22,974 nucleotides of DNA from Acidobacteriota bacterium (GTDB lineage Bacteria; Acidobacteriota; Terriglobia; Terriglobales; Acidobacteriaceae), in assembly GCA_021799405.1 (NCBI GenBank), contig JAJZAL010000063.1, positions 1 through 22,974 on the forward strand. The letters are read 5' to 3'. The notes under the pieces were generated by a model. That model did no database searches, was not told the DNA's origin, and was given only the letters and a program-made list of their open reading frames with translations. Each line of letters begins with the position of its first letter. Position 1 is the first letter of the stretch. A program made the translations under genes and the position numbers. Of the stretch, positions 1 to 7,678 are shown one piece after another.

Positions 1-565
1 TGCGGTGGCCGAGCCCCAGCAACGCCACGACGCGATAACTGAGGGGCAATTTGAGGACTTCTGCCACTTTGTCCTGCTCGTAGCCTTCCATGGGAGCCGT
101 ATCATAGCCCATTACTTCGGCCGTCCACATCATGGTAGTCACGGCAATCATCACGTGGCGGTTGAGCCAGGCTTCGAGATTGGGGTGCTGCGTGAGGTAC
201 TGGGGAATGCTCTTCTTCGCCTGGTCGGCATAATTTTCGGGCATGCCGTTGGCGAGCCCGATGCGCAGCATTTCCTCCACGTCGCCGGTGCGCCAGCCGT
301 CCGCGTCGCCGCAGGCAACGATTACCGCCGAGGCTTCTTCCACCTTCGCCTGATTGAAGCAGGCCGCCCGCAGATGCTTGCGCTGCTCCGGAGAGTGCAC
401 TACTACAAAGCGCCATGGTTGGAGATTGAATCCGCTGGGCGCGCTCAACCCGGCCAGCAGAATCCGGCGCAAATCCTGCTCGGGAATCGGCTCTCCTGTA
501 AAGCTTGGTGTCGCGCGGCGTTCAGCGATTGCCTGGGAGAGCTCCTTCTCAATCACATTGGCCAT
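1..565 (-). CDS. Nitroreductase family protein (3' end cut by window edge)
   Basis: The first 188 codons are visible; the C-terminus lies beyond base 1. The N-terminus reads MANVIEKELSQAIAERRATP, followed by the segment SAPSGFNLQPWRFVVV. This is the classic FMN-binding start of the nitroreductase fold (Arg pair near residue 17, then the S-x-x-N-x-Q-P-W-R-F block near residues 40-50). The family uses FMN and NAD(P)H to reduce nitro, quinone or enone substrates in the cytoplasm; the true substrate cannot be read from sequence. The ATG at 563-565 lies 15 bp after the stop of the upstream secreted protein, and an AGGA partly overlapping that stop could serve as ribosome binding site. The two genes therefore probably share one transcript. 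The long plus-strand frame over this gene is a shadow. Confidence 0.9.
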   Translation of the reverse strand, partial: MANVIEKELSQAIAERRATPSFTGEPIPEQDLRRILLAGLSAPSGFNLQPWRFVVVHSPEQRKHLRAACFNQAKVEEASAVIVACGDADGWRTGDVEEMLRIGLANGMPENYADQAKKSIPQYLTQHPNLEAWLNRHVMIAVTTMMWTAEVMGYDTAPMEGYEQDKVAEVLKLPLSYRVVALLGLGHR

Positions 566-580
566 GTATCGTGTCTTTCC

Positions 581-1663
581 TCAGTGCAGTCCGGGAGTTG
601 GTTTGGCCGCAGGCGTTCCCGCCTCGGGCTGAATCTGGTTCATGGGCAACTCGAGCGCATAGCTGGACGAACCACCCTCCTCGGCGCGCATCCAGATGCC
701 GTGGAAGGCGACGCGCAGCTCCGGGTGCTGCGCCAGCAGCGCCAGCATGGCCGCGGTGACCTGCTTGCGCGCGGCTACCGGATCGTTCAACTGCGCCGAC
801 TGTGCCGCATCCGGAGTGTACTGCACTTCGAGGTCGAGCGGGCCCAGCACATCGGTTGGAGCCATGGATGTCACGGTGAAAGTGCTGCTGACACCTACCA
901 GTTGCAGGGGTTTGGCGCCGGGCAGACCTTCCGGTTTGACAGCTGCCGCCTCGTGTTGCAGCATCTCCAGGTTGGGACTGGTCATGAAATCCACCGGCAC
1001 CAGCAGCTTTCGAGCCGCCTGGTAGTAAAACCAGGCATTCCACCGCATCTGCCGCTGCGCGTAAGCGCGAGCCTGGGTCCAGAACCAGATGCCGTCATGC
1101 CCGCCCATCAGCATCGGATGGCTGAAGAAACCCGCCAGATCCCACTGCCCGCCGGTCACCTGTTGCAATACCAGGGTGAAGACCTGGGGGTGCGGAACTC
1201 CCGTAGCGTGGAGAATGGCCACGGCATACTGGCCCGGCGGCAAATGATGAAAGCTGAATCCCACGCTCATCAGGGAACCGGGCAGTCCACAGGAGAAGTC
1301 CATCTCAGGCGTACCGGGCGCTACGTCTGATGCGTCTAACCGGTAAAGGTTGTCGACCGTGATGGTTGCGGATGAGATGAGCGGCTGCAGATTTTGCGCC
1401 GAGGACTCAATCGCACCAAAGTCGTTGGCGATGGCGGGGATGGTCGCCACTTTGAGCGCCTGCGTGTAACCTTGCTGCACATCGATGATGAGCATGCGGG
1501 CGGCGTTGGAGAGCGTATCGCGCTCGGCTGGTGTCATCATGGATTGTGTGGTGCAGGAGGCCGCATGAGCGGCAGGCAGTCCCGCCAGAAGTCCCAGCAG
1601 CAGAGCGCATTGCCGCCACAGCCTCCAACGCATTCTCAGACTGTTGGTATTCGTCATATGCAT
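581..1663 (-). CDS. Secreted protein of unknown function
   Basis: I do not recognise a family. The N-terminus has a basic stretch (RMRWRLWRQ), a hydrophobic core (CALLLGLLAGLPAAHA) and an A-x-A type cleavage site before ASC, so export by Sec is likely. The mature part is about 325 residues, with no further membrane segment and few cysteines. It has Trp/Phe-rich motifs such as GIWFWTQARAYAQRQ and WNAWFYYQAARK. The C-terminal end is Pro/Ala-rich. Start choice: a GTG at 1678 gives a longer frame, but the ATG at 1663 keeps the signal peptide intact and has a GGTGG about 8 nt upstream; the ATG at 1657 is equally possible. It is followed after 15 bp by the nitroreductase gene. No function is assigned. 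Confidence 0.75.
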   Translation of the reverse strand: MHMTNTNSLRMRWRLWRQCALLLGLLAGLPAAHAASCTTQSMMTPAERDTLSNAARMLIIDVQQGYTQALKVATIPAIANDFGAIESSAQNLQPLISSATITVDNLYRLDASDVAPGTPEMDFSCGLPGSLMSVGFSFHHLPPGQYAVAILHATGVPHPQVFTLVLQQVTGGQWDLAGFFSHPMLMGGHDGIWFWTQARAYAQRQMRWNAWFYYQAARKLLVPVDFMTSPNLEMLQHEAAAVKPEGLPGAKPLQLVGVSSTFTVTSMAPTDVLGPLDLEVQYTPDAAQSAQLNDPVAARKQVTAAMLALLAQHPELRVAFHGIWMRAEEGGSSSYALELPMNQIQPEAGTPAAKPTPGLH

Positions 1664-1753
1664 AGGCAGCCACCGCACGTCCGTGAGCGGACTCAGGTCA
1701 CTGCTAGTCTAGTACAGTAAGGGGCGCAAAAGCCCGGTCGGGTTTCAGCAGCG

Positions 1754-2494
1754 ATGAAGCAGCTTCGTAAATTTCCAACAACGCGCTCGATAACGGCATC
1801 CACGCGGCGGCATCTGTGGTGCATCCTGGCCGCGCCTTGCCTGTTTGCGGCCTGCGCGATCTGCGCTGTGCCGGTATGCGCCGCGCAAACAGCCAAGCCG
1901 TCTGCAGCGGTTGCGCAAAAGCCAGCAGCGGCACCCGTTCCGCAGGCTCCTGTCTCGCTTGCCAGCCAGCCCCCGACGGCGGCGACCGTGACTTTCCATG
2001 ACGGCAAGCTCAAGATCCAGGCAAGCAACTCGGAGCTGCTGCAGATTCTGCAGGCCATCACCGCGCAAACCGGCATGAAGGTGCAGGGCTCGCCCGGGAT
2101 CCATCGCATCTTCGGCACCTATGGACCCGGCGAACCGAATGCCGTTCTCTCGGACCTGCTTTCGGGATTCGATTTCAATTTCCTGGTGGTAGGGAGAGCC
2201 CGCAACGGCGCACCGCAACAACTGATTCTTGCAGGCGCAGGGGCCAGCGCGCCGGAGCCAGCGCCGCCGGTGAAAGACGTCCAGCCCGCGCCGCCGGTGA
2301 ACGACGTCCAGCCCGCGCCGCCCGAGACGCTCCCACAGCCGCAGGCCGGCGATCGCCCCACCTACGAAACGCCGCGTGGAGGCATCCCCAGCCGCAGGAA
2401 CATGCCTGCGCCTGCGCCCGGCAGGGTTGCGACGCCGCAGCAGATCTTGAAGGAACTGGAAGCAATGCACGCCGGCCAGCAGCAGCATCCGTAG
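1754..2494 (+). CDS. Secreted protein with STN-like domain and Pro-rich tail
   Basis: A long basic N-terminus is followed by a hydrophobic segment (CILAAPCLFAACAICAVPVCA) and an Ala/Pro-rich linker, suggesting export. Residues about 75-150 (TVTFHDGKLKIQ, then SELLQILQAITAQTGMKVQG, then AVLSDLLSGFDFNFLVVG) have the beta-alpha-beta pattern of the secretin/TonB short N-terminal (STN) domain. That domain is normally found in secretins, TonB receptors and FecR-type regulators. Here it stands alone, with no secretin or barrel domain after it. The tail carries a tandem repeat of the unit PAPPV(K/N)DVQ and is otherwise Pro/Gln-rich, probably disordered. It is divergent from the secreted unknown gene to its left. 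The STN assignment is by pattern only; the role is unknown. Confidence 0.75.
   Translation: MKQLRKFPTTRSITASTRRHLWCILAAPCLFAACAICAVPVCAAQTAKPSAAVAQKPAAAPVPQAPVSLASQPPTAATVTFHDGKLKIQASNSELLQILQAITAQTGMKVQGSPGIHRIFGTYGPGEPNAVLSDLLSGFDFNFLVVGRARNGAPQQLILAGAGASAPEPAPPVKDVQPAPPVNDVQPAPPETLPQPQAGDRPTYETPRGGIPSRRNMPAPAPGRVATPQQILKELEAMHAGQQQHP
2272..2325 (+). repeat. Short tandem repeat in the Pro-rich tail of the STN-like protein
   Basis: A 24-bp unit coding for APPVKDVQP / APPVNDVQP occurs twice in tandem, followed by a third partial copy (APPE). The copies differ at one codon (AAA to AAC). It extends the Pro-rich linker in frame and is likely a site of slippage or unequal recombination. Confidence 0.7.
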
Positions 2495-2615
2495 CGCTGA
2501 CGCACATGGCGGCATTTCAAGAAAGTGTGGATGGCAGCAGGGAGTGGGATATCGCACCGGCGAACCTGCACGGCTCGCGCCAGGGTGAAACGCGGGGAAC
2601 AGAGGCTGGCGGTTG

Positions 2616-2786
2616 CTAGGTATGCAGCAACGTAGCCTTGCGGATGGCCTGCTGCGCGACGGAGCGGGAGTGCATCCGGAAGACGGCGAAGGCGGCCCGG
2701 GTCATTCCATAGGCCACCAGTACGCCGAACGCCAGTGAACCCAGCGCCGCACAGACCAGCATCAATGTATTTAAAGCTTCGTGCAT
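2616..2786 (-). CDS. Small single-pass membrane protein, 56 aa, unknown
   Basis: A short open frame from ATG (2784-2786) to TAG (2616-2618) encodes MHEALNTLMLVCAALGSLAF, then GVLVAYGMTRAAFAVFRMHS and a basic tail ending RKATLLHT. Residues about 7-28 form one hydrophobic helix; the remaining tail contains Arg/Lys and would be cytoplasmic if the N-terminus faces out. Third codon positions are mostly G or C, as in neighbouring genes. No strong Shine-Dalgarno is visible (AGCGAG about 4-9 nt upstream). It diverges from uvrA across about 240 bp. It is below usual gene-caller size and could be missed. I do not recognise a family. Confidence 0.55.
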   Translation of the reverse strand: MHEALNTLMLVCAALGSLAFGVLVAYGMTRAAFAVFRMHSRSVAQQAIRKATLLHT

Positions 2787-2867
2787 ATGGCTCGCTTTTC
2801 GATTGCTTCTATCTCACCGGATCAAACGCAGGAACCATGGTTTCTACTTTGTCCGAACTTATTGTCG

Positions 2868-2926
2868 CAGGAAGTGGGGATAAATTGACCCCCCTTCCTG
2901 TTGCCCACTAAGATACCCACAGGAAG
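2868..2926. promoter_or_regulatory. Triple CAGGAAG/CTTCCTG element around the uvrA promoter
   Basis: CAGGAAG at 2868-2874, CTTCCTG at 2894-2900 and CAGGAAG at 2920-2926 alternate in orientation and start exactly 26 bp apart. The first pair extends inward with GGGG/CCCC. The second pair extends to 8 bp (CTTCCTGT / ACAGGAAG) with a 17-bp spacer. The elements bracket the proposed -35 and -10 boxes, which is where a repressor or activator dimer would bind. In RNA the last copy alone would be transcribed if the start site is near 2921. The function is inferred from position and symmetry. Confidence 0.5.
2885..2914 (+). promoter_or_regulatory. Candidate sigma-70 promoter of uvrA
   Basis: TTGACC at 2885-2890 and TAAGAT at 2909-2914 are separated by 18 bp, close to the TTGACA/TATAAT consensus. 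Transcription would begin near 2921, leaving about 100 nt of leader before the uvrA ATG at 3024. That leader contains a perfect 7-bp hairpin (CTCCGGC-CTG-GCCGGAG, 2949-2965). This placement also argues against the longer uvrA reading frame that begins at 2901, upstream of the inferred start site. Confidence 0.5.
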
Positions 2927-3023
2927 CGGCGGCGATTGGTGCATGATTCTCCGGCCTGGCCGGAGCCGCAGCGTAAAAGTTACATTTTGCGCGACAGCTT
3001 TTCACAGTTCGTTCATCCACCGA

Positions 3024-5957
3024 ATGCCCATCACTCACATCACAGTCCGCGGAGCTCGCCAGCATAACCTGCGCGACGTCAACGTTCAAATCCCGCGTAA
3101 TACGCTCACTGTGGTGACCGGCCTGTCCGGATCAGGCAAATCATCCCTTGCCTTTGACACGATCTATGCCGAGGGACAGCGGCGTTACGTGGAGACTCTA
3201 TCGGCGTATGCGAGGCAATTTTTAGACCAAATCGAGCGGCCCGACGTGGACTCGATCGAAGGGTTGAGCCCGGCGATCTCGATCGAGCAGAAAACCACGA
3301 GCCGCAGCCCGCGCTCCACGGTGGGCACCATTACGGAAATCTACGATTACCTGCGCCTGCTGTACGCCTCGGTGGGCACGCCGCACTGCCCCCGGTGCGG
3401 GCGCTCGATCTCGCGGCAGTCCGCGGAACAGATTGTCGAGCGCATCCTGGCGCTCTCCGCGGGCGAGCGGGTCACCATATACGCGCCGGTGGTGCGCGGC
3501 CGCAAGGGCGAATTCAAGGACCTGCTCGACAAACTCGACCAGCAGGGTTTTCGGGCGCGCGTCGATGGTGAAATCCGCGACCTCTCAGAACCGATCGATC
3601 TGGAAAAGCGCAAGAACCATACCATCGAGGCGATCGTTTACCGGTCAGCGCTCAAGCCGGGTATTGAGAAAGCGCTGCTCAGCTCGGTGGAAAGCGCGCT
3701 GCGCATGGCCAACGGCCTGGTGCTGGTGGGCACGACGCAGGGCGATACACTTTACTCGTCGTCGATGGCGTGCCCGGACTGCGGCCTCGATGTACCCAAG
3801 CTGGAACCGCGCAGCTTCTCTTTCAACAGCGCCTATGGGGCCTGCCCGGAGTGCCACGGGCTGGGCAGCATCTACGACTTCGACCCGGCGAAGGTCATCA
3901 CGGACTGGAGCAAGCCGCTGCTCGACGGCGCACTGGGACCCGGCTCCGGCTCGCAGTATCTGGCACGGTTGATCTCGCTGGCCGCGCAGCGGTACAAGAT
4001 CAACCTGAAGACGCCCTTCGAGAAGCTCCCGCAAAAGCAGCAGGAATTGTTGCTTTACGGGCCTGATCGCGCGGAAGCTCCGCGCACGGGCTTTCACGGC
4101 GTGCTTGCTTTCCTGCGCGACTCACTCGAAGAGTCCAGGTCAGACACCTATCGCGAGTGGCTGATGAACTACATGTCGCCCTCGCTTTGCCCGGCCTGCC
4201 AGGGCCGGCGACTTCGTCCCGAGTCGCTGGCCGTCAAGGTGAACGATCTTTCCATTGCGGATTTCACTGCGCTGCCGCTGGGCCGCGCGCTCGAAACCGC
4301 GCGCACGCTGCGCTTCTCCGCGCGCGAAGCCCTCATCGCCGACCGGCTCAAGCGCGAAATCGTCGAGCGGATCGAATTCCTGAACGCGGTCGGTCTCGGA
4401 TACCTCTCGCTCGACCGCAACGCGGCCACGCTTTCCGGCGGCGAAGGCCAGCGCATCCGGCTGGCGACGCAGATTGGCTCGCGGCTGCGGGGCGTGCTCT
4501 ACGTACTCGATGAGCCCTCCATCGGTCTTCACCAGCGCGACAACATGCGCCTGATTCACGCGCTGGAGTCGCTGCGCAACCTCGGCAATACGGTGCTGGT
4601 CGTCGAGCACGACGAAGACACGATCCGCCGCGCCGACTATGTTCTGGACCTCGGGCCCGGCGCCGGTCGTCTTGGCGGCCACGTTGTCGCGGAAGGCACA
4701 CCTGAGCAGATCATGGCGGCGCCTGAATCGCTGACCGGCCGCTATCTTTCCGGCGAGGCAACGATCCTGCATCGCATGGCTCCGCGCGAGCTGACGGGCA
4801 AATGGATCACCGTGGAAGGCGCGCGCAGCCACAATCTGAAGGACCTGACCGCGCGCTTTCCGCTGGGTGTGATGACGGTAGTGACCGGTGTTTCCGGTTC
4901 GGGCAAAAGCACGCTGGTCAATGACATTCTCTACCGCGCGCTCGCCCGGCAGCTCTACGGCTCGCGCGAGGATCCCGGCGAGCACCAGCGCATCACCGGC
5001 TTTGAAAACATCGACAAGGCAATCCGGATCGACCAGTCGCCGATCGGGCGCACGCCGCGGTCGAATCCCGCGACCTACACCGGGGTCTTCACGGCGATCC
5101 GCGACCTCTTCGCGATGCTGCCGGAGTCGCGGGAGCGCGGCTACAAGCCGGGGCGATTTTCCTTCAACGTGTCGGGAGGCCGGTGCGAGACGTGCCAAGG
5201 GGACGGCCAGCGCCGCATCGAGATGAACTTCCTGCCGGACGTGTATGTGCAGTGTGAAGTTTGTAACGGTCGCCGTTACAACCAGGAGACGCTGGCGGTC
5301 AAGTTCAACGGCTACTCGATTGCCGACGTGCTGGAGCTGACCATCGAAGACGCGCTGGTGGTCCTCGCGGACATTCCGCAGGCGCGCCAGAAGCTGCAGA
5401 CACTGGTCGATGTGGGGCTCGGCTATATCCATCTGGGCCAGGCGGCCACCACGCTTTCCGGCGGAGAAGCCCAACGGATGAAACTGGCCCGCGAGCTCTC
5501 GAAGCGCCAGACCGGCCGCACCCTGTACCTGCTTGACGAGCCGACTACGGGCCTGCACTTTGACGACGTGCGCAAGCTGCTGGAAGTGCTGCACCGGCTC
5601 ACGGACCTCGGGAACACGGTCATCATCATCGAGCACAATCTCGACGTGGTCCGCAATGCCGACTGGGTCGTTGATCTCGGCCCGGAAGGCGGCGAAGACG
5701 GCGGCCAGGTTGTCGCCGAGGGCACGCCTGAAGCGGTAGCCGGCGTTTCCGGCTCGCATACCGGCGAATTTCTCCGCCGCTACTATGCCGAGCACCCGTC
5801 GGAGAGCATCGCCCTTCATCCAACGCCCGCACCCAGCCCTTCGTCCAGAGCCAGTGAACCCGAACGCGCCGAACGTGCATCTTCCACCAAGAAGCGTGCA
5901 CGGCAACAAACGACGCGGCGCGCCGCGCAACCGAAAGGGAAAGCACCGAAGAAATGA
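3024..5957 (+). CDS. uvrA: Excinuclease ABC subunit A (UvrA)
   Basis: This is the DNA-damage recognition ATPase of nucleotide excision repair; it loads UvrB at lesions. At 977 aa it is full length, with both ABC modules. Module I has Walker [10 protein letters not shown] (33-41), a zinc site from CPRC and the CPDC...CPECHG and CPAC blocks, signature LSGGEGQR (about 470) and Walker [12 protein letters not shown]. Module II has Walker [10 protein letters not shown] (about 622-630), the C-terminal zinc finger CETCQG...CEVC, signature LSGGEAQR (about 811) and [10 protein letters not shown]. The start at 3024 gives [20 protein letters not shown], the normal family N-terminus; the extra 41 codons upstream lie over the promoter. 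The last roughly 40 residues form a Ser/Pro then Lys/Arg-rich tail (ending KGKAPKK) beyond the usual end. The stop overlaps the next ATG (ATGA). Confidence 0.97.
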   Translation: MPITHITVRGARQHNLRDVNVQIPRNTLTVVTGLSGSGKSSLAFDTIYAEGQRRYVETLSAYARQFLDQIERPDVDSIEGLSPAISIEQKTTSRSPRSTVGTITEIYDYLRLLYASVGTPHCPRCGRSISRQSAEQIVERILALSAGERVTIYAPVVRGRKGEFKDLLDKLDQQGFRARVDGEIRDLSEPIDLEKRKNHTIEAIVYRSALKPGIEKALLSSVESALRMANGLVLVGTTQGDTLYSSSMACPDCGLDVPKLEPRSFSFNSAYGACPECHGLGSIYDFDPAKVITDWSKPLLDGALGPGSGSQYLARLISLAAQRYKINLKTPFEKLPQKQQELLLYGPDRAEAPRTGFHGVLAFLRDSLEESRSDTYREWLMNYMSPSLCPACQGRRLRPESLAVKVNDLSIADFTALPLGRALETARTLRFSAREALIADRLKREIVERIEFLNAVGLGYLSLDRNAATLSGGEGQRIRLATQIGSRLRGVLYVLDEPSIGLHQRDNMRLIHALESLRNLGNTVLVVEHDEDTIRRADYVLDLGPGAGRLGGHVVAEGTPEQIMAAPESLTGRYLSGEATILHRMAPRELTGKWITVEGARSHNLKDLTARFPLGVMTVVTGVSGSGKSTLVNDILYRALARQLYGSREDPGEHQRITGFENIDKAIRIDQSPIGRTPRSNPATYTGVFTAIRDLFAMLPESRERGYKPGRFSFNVSGGRCETCQGDGQRRIEMNFLPDVYVQCEVCNGRRYNQETLAVKFNGYSIADVLELTIEDALVVLADIPQARQKLQTLVDVGLGYIHLGQAATTLSGGEAQRMKLARELSKRQTGRTLYLLDEPTTGLHFDDVRKLLEVLHRLTDLGNTVIIIEHNLDVVRNADWVVDLGPEGGEDGGQVVAEGTPEAVAGVSGSHTGEFLRRYYAEHPSESIALHPTPAPSPSSRASEPERAERASSTKKRARQQTTRRAAQPKGKAPKK

Positions 5958-6940
5958 GCGAATTTCACCCTGAAGGCAAGCGGGACAATGATGCGGCCAA
6001 CACTGCCACTCCCGAGCCCATGCGCGAGCCCATCACGGGCTTCACGTATCCTTCCGGGCCTCACTCTCCGAGTTTCTCCGGATATGCGCGCAACGAGTTT
6101 TCACCTTTCACGGAGGCGCCCGCGCTGCCGAGGCTGATTCCCAACATTGGCCATACCATCCTGTTTTTCCTGATCGCCTTCATCCTGATGATCCTCACGG
6201 AGATTGGCGCGACGGTGATTTACCAGCTGGCTATCCACGGCCCGCAGTCGAGCGCCGGGCTGGACAAGGCCCTCCGGGTAATCGCCGGGAATCCAGTTTT
6301 CAGCATTCCGACGCAGGCCGCGTCCTACGGACTGCTGGTGCTGCTCTCGATCCCTGTCTTCGAGTCCATCTGGTTCGAATCCTTCGGGAAAGCTCTTCAC
6401 TGGAATTTCCGGGGTGCGCTGCGGTACTTCTGGCGCCTTGCGGGCATCGGACTGGTGGCGGGATTGCTGATCGGGTCGCTGGGCAACTTTTTGCCGATGC
6501 CCAAGAGCCCACCAATACTGCGGGACATGATGACCTCAACCACCGGCGCATGGTTCATGCTCGTTTTCGGCATTACGGCCGCGCCCATGACCGAGGAGCT
6601 GGCGTTTCGCGGCTTCCTGCTGCCATCGCTGATCAACATCTTCCGGTGGGCCGAACGCCGTGGGATCAGCAATGAGGCCGTCACCCGCTATGCCGGAGTT
6701 CCGCTTGCGGTGATCCTCACGACGATTCCCTTCACGATGCTGCACGCGCAGCAGGTGTCAGACGCATGGGGGCCGCTGCTGCTGATCGCCATGGTCAGCG
6801 TGATTTTGTGCATCATCCGCCTGGCGACCGACTCGGTCGCCGCAGGAGCCGTGGTGCATGCGGCCTACAACTTTGTCCTGTTTGCGGGAGTGCTGTTCCA
6901 GACCAGCGGCTTTCAGCACCTGTACAAGATAGGTTCCTGA
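5954..6940 (+). CDS. CPBP family intramembrane metalloprotease (CAAX/Abi type)
   Basis: A 328-aa polytopic membrane protein with a soluble N-terminal stretch of about 60 residues. The family's three motifs are present and spaced as expected: E214-E215-x-x-x-R219 (TEELAFRG), the F-x-x-x-H motif ending at H264 (FTMLHA), and H302-x-x-x-N306 (VHAAYN). Related enzymes (Rce1, MroQ and bacteriocin self-immunity proteins) cleave peptides within the membrane. The substrate here is unknown. The gene overlaps uvrA by 4 bp, implying coupled translation, and is followed after 24 bp by pyrE. The uvrA linkage looks like shared transcription rather than shared pathway. Confidence 0.88.
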   Translation: MSEFHPEGKRDNDAANTATPEPMREPITGFTYPSGPHSPSFSGYARNEFSPFTEAPALPRLIPNIGHTILFFLIAFILMILTEIGATVIYQLAIHGPQSSAGLDKALRVIAGNPVFSIPTQAASYGLLVLLSIPVFESIWFESFGKALHWNFRGALRYFWRLAGIGLVAGLLIGSLGNFLPMPKSPPILRDMMTSTTGAWFMLVFGITAAPMTEELAFRGFLLPSLINIFRWAERRGISNEAVTRYAGVPLAVILTTIPFTMLHAQQVSDAWGPLLLIAMVSVILCIIRLATDSVAAGAVVHAAYNFVLFAGVLFQTSGFQHLYKIGS

Positions 6941-6946
6941 GCGATT

Positions 6947-6960
6947 CCAATTAAAATTGG
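6947..6960. promoter_or_regulatory. Palindrome with TAAAAT box just before pyrE
   Basis: CCAATT-AA-AATTGG is a perfect 6+6 inverted repeat ending 4 bp before the pyrE ATG. It contains TAAAAT (6952-6957), a plausible -10 box; transcription would then begin at or next to the ATG and the mRNA would be leaderless. No convincing -35 box is seen. It may instead be an operator. Low certainty. Confidence 0.3.
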
Positions 6961-6964
6961 CAGC

Positions 6965-7567
6965 ATGACGACCCCGCACCGCGCAGCGCTTCTGGAACTC
7001 ATTGCACGCAACTCATTCCGTCTAGGCCAGTTCAAGCTGTCCTCCGGCGGCACCAGTGATTACTACATCGATTGCCGCACCACCACCCTCCACGCCGAGG
7101 GCGGACGCCTCACCGGGCTTGCCATTCTCGACCTGCTGCATGAGCAGAAACTACGTCCCGACGCAGTTGGCGGACTCACCATGGGCGCCGACCCCATCGT
7201 CTCCAACGTTGCTACTGCCAGCGCCTACTATGCGCTCGGCCACCCCGGCTCGCCGCTCATTCACGGCTTTCTGGTGCGCAAGACGGAAAAAGCTCATGGC
7301 ACCGGCCGCAGGCTGGAGGGTTTTTATCCTGAAAACGGCTCGGTTGTGATCGTCGATGATGTGTGCACCACCGGCGCATCCACCATCCAGGCCATTGAGG
7401 CGGCGCGCGAATCCGGACTGAAGATTCTCGCCGCCATCTGTCTCGTTGAGCGTGAAGAAGCCAATGGCCGCCCGGCCGTCGAAGCCGCCTGCCAGGGCGC
7501 GCCGTTCCTGCGGCTCTTCACCGCAAACGATATTCGCGCCGAGCACGTCCGCCTCTTGCCGCAGTAG
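6965..7567 (+). CDS. pyrE: Orotate phosphoribosyltransferase
   Basis: It converts orotate plus PRPP to orotidine 5'-phosphate in de novo pyrimidine synthesis. At 200 aa it is normal length. The PRPP-binding motif VVIVDDVCTTGAST spans about residues 127-140 with the acidic pair D131/D132. The catalytic loop region is VRKTEKAHGTG (about 104-114, K106 and K109). SSGGTSDYYIDCR (26-38) forms the orotate/PRPP pocket typical of OPRTase. There is no Shine-Dalgarno site before the ATG, whereas a TAAAAT box lies 7 nt upstream, so translation may be leaderless or depend on the upstream protease gene. It is the last gene of the uvrA cluster before the insertion sequence. Confidence 0.95.
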   Translation: MTTPHRAALLELIARNSFRLGQFKLSSGGTSDYYIDCRTTTLHAEGGRLTGLAILDLLHEQKLRPDAVGGLTMGADPIVSNVATASAYYALGHPGSPLIHGFLVRKTEKAHGTGRRLEGFYPENGSVVIVDDVCTTGASTIQAIEAARESGLKILAAICLVEREEANGRPAVEAACQGAPFLRLFTANDIRAEHVRLLPQ

Positions 7568-7589
7568 CTCCGAACGGCAGTTCTCGCTC

Positions 7590-7621
7590 AAAACAAAAAG
7601 TGGGGATGTTTCCATCCCCAC
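7590..7621 (-). terminator. Rho-independent terminator for leftward transcription at the IS left flank
   Basis: On the minus strand GTGGGGATG-GAAA-CATCCCCAC is a perfect 9-bp stem with a GAAA tetraloop, followed by TTTTTGTTTT. It stops transcripts leaving the insertion sequence toward pyrE. On the plus strand the same stem follows pyrE but has no T-run. It ends 2 bp outside the IS inverted repeat. Confidence 0.75.
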
Positions 7622-7623
7622 CC

Positions 7624-7638
7624 CAGACTGCTGACGAA
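7624..7638 (+). repeat. Left terminal inverted repeat of the IS
   Basis: CAGACTGCTGACGAA matches the reverse complement of the right end at 14 of 15 bases. It lies about 40 bp beyond the transposase stop codon. Confidence 0.75.
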
Positions 7639-7666
7639 CCCCACCATTTTGGTGGGGTTTGTTATT
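7637..7666 (+). terminator. Hairpin inside the IS left end
   Basis: AACCCCACCA-TTT-TGGTGGGGTT is a perfect 10-bp stem with a 3-nt loop, followed by TGTTATT. It lies between the left inverted repeat and the transposase stop. It could stop read-through from pyrE into the antisense of the transposase, or act as the transposase transcript's end structure. The T-run is weak. Confidence 0.55.
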
Positions 7667-7678
7667 GGGCGTGAGATT

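Noticed and set aside
5..1330. Plus-strand 441-aa open frame at the left edge
   Set aside because: It lies opposite the nitroreductase and the secreted protein, both of which have clear family motifs or a signal peptide on the minus strand; its translation has no recognisable domain and is an antisense shadow of G+C-rich coding DNA.
2901..3023. N-terminal 41-residue extension of UvrA
   Set aside because: It has no similarity to the family N-terminus and overlaps the likely promoter; the ATG at 3024 matches the usual start.
4140..5930. Minus-strand 596-aa open frame inside uvrA
   Set aside because: It is entirely antisense to the two-module UvrA with intact motifs; its Arg/Ala-rich translation shows no domain.
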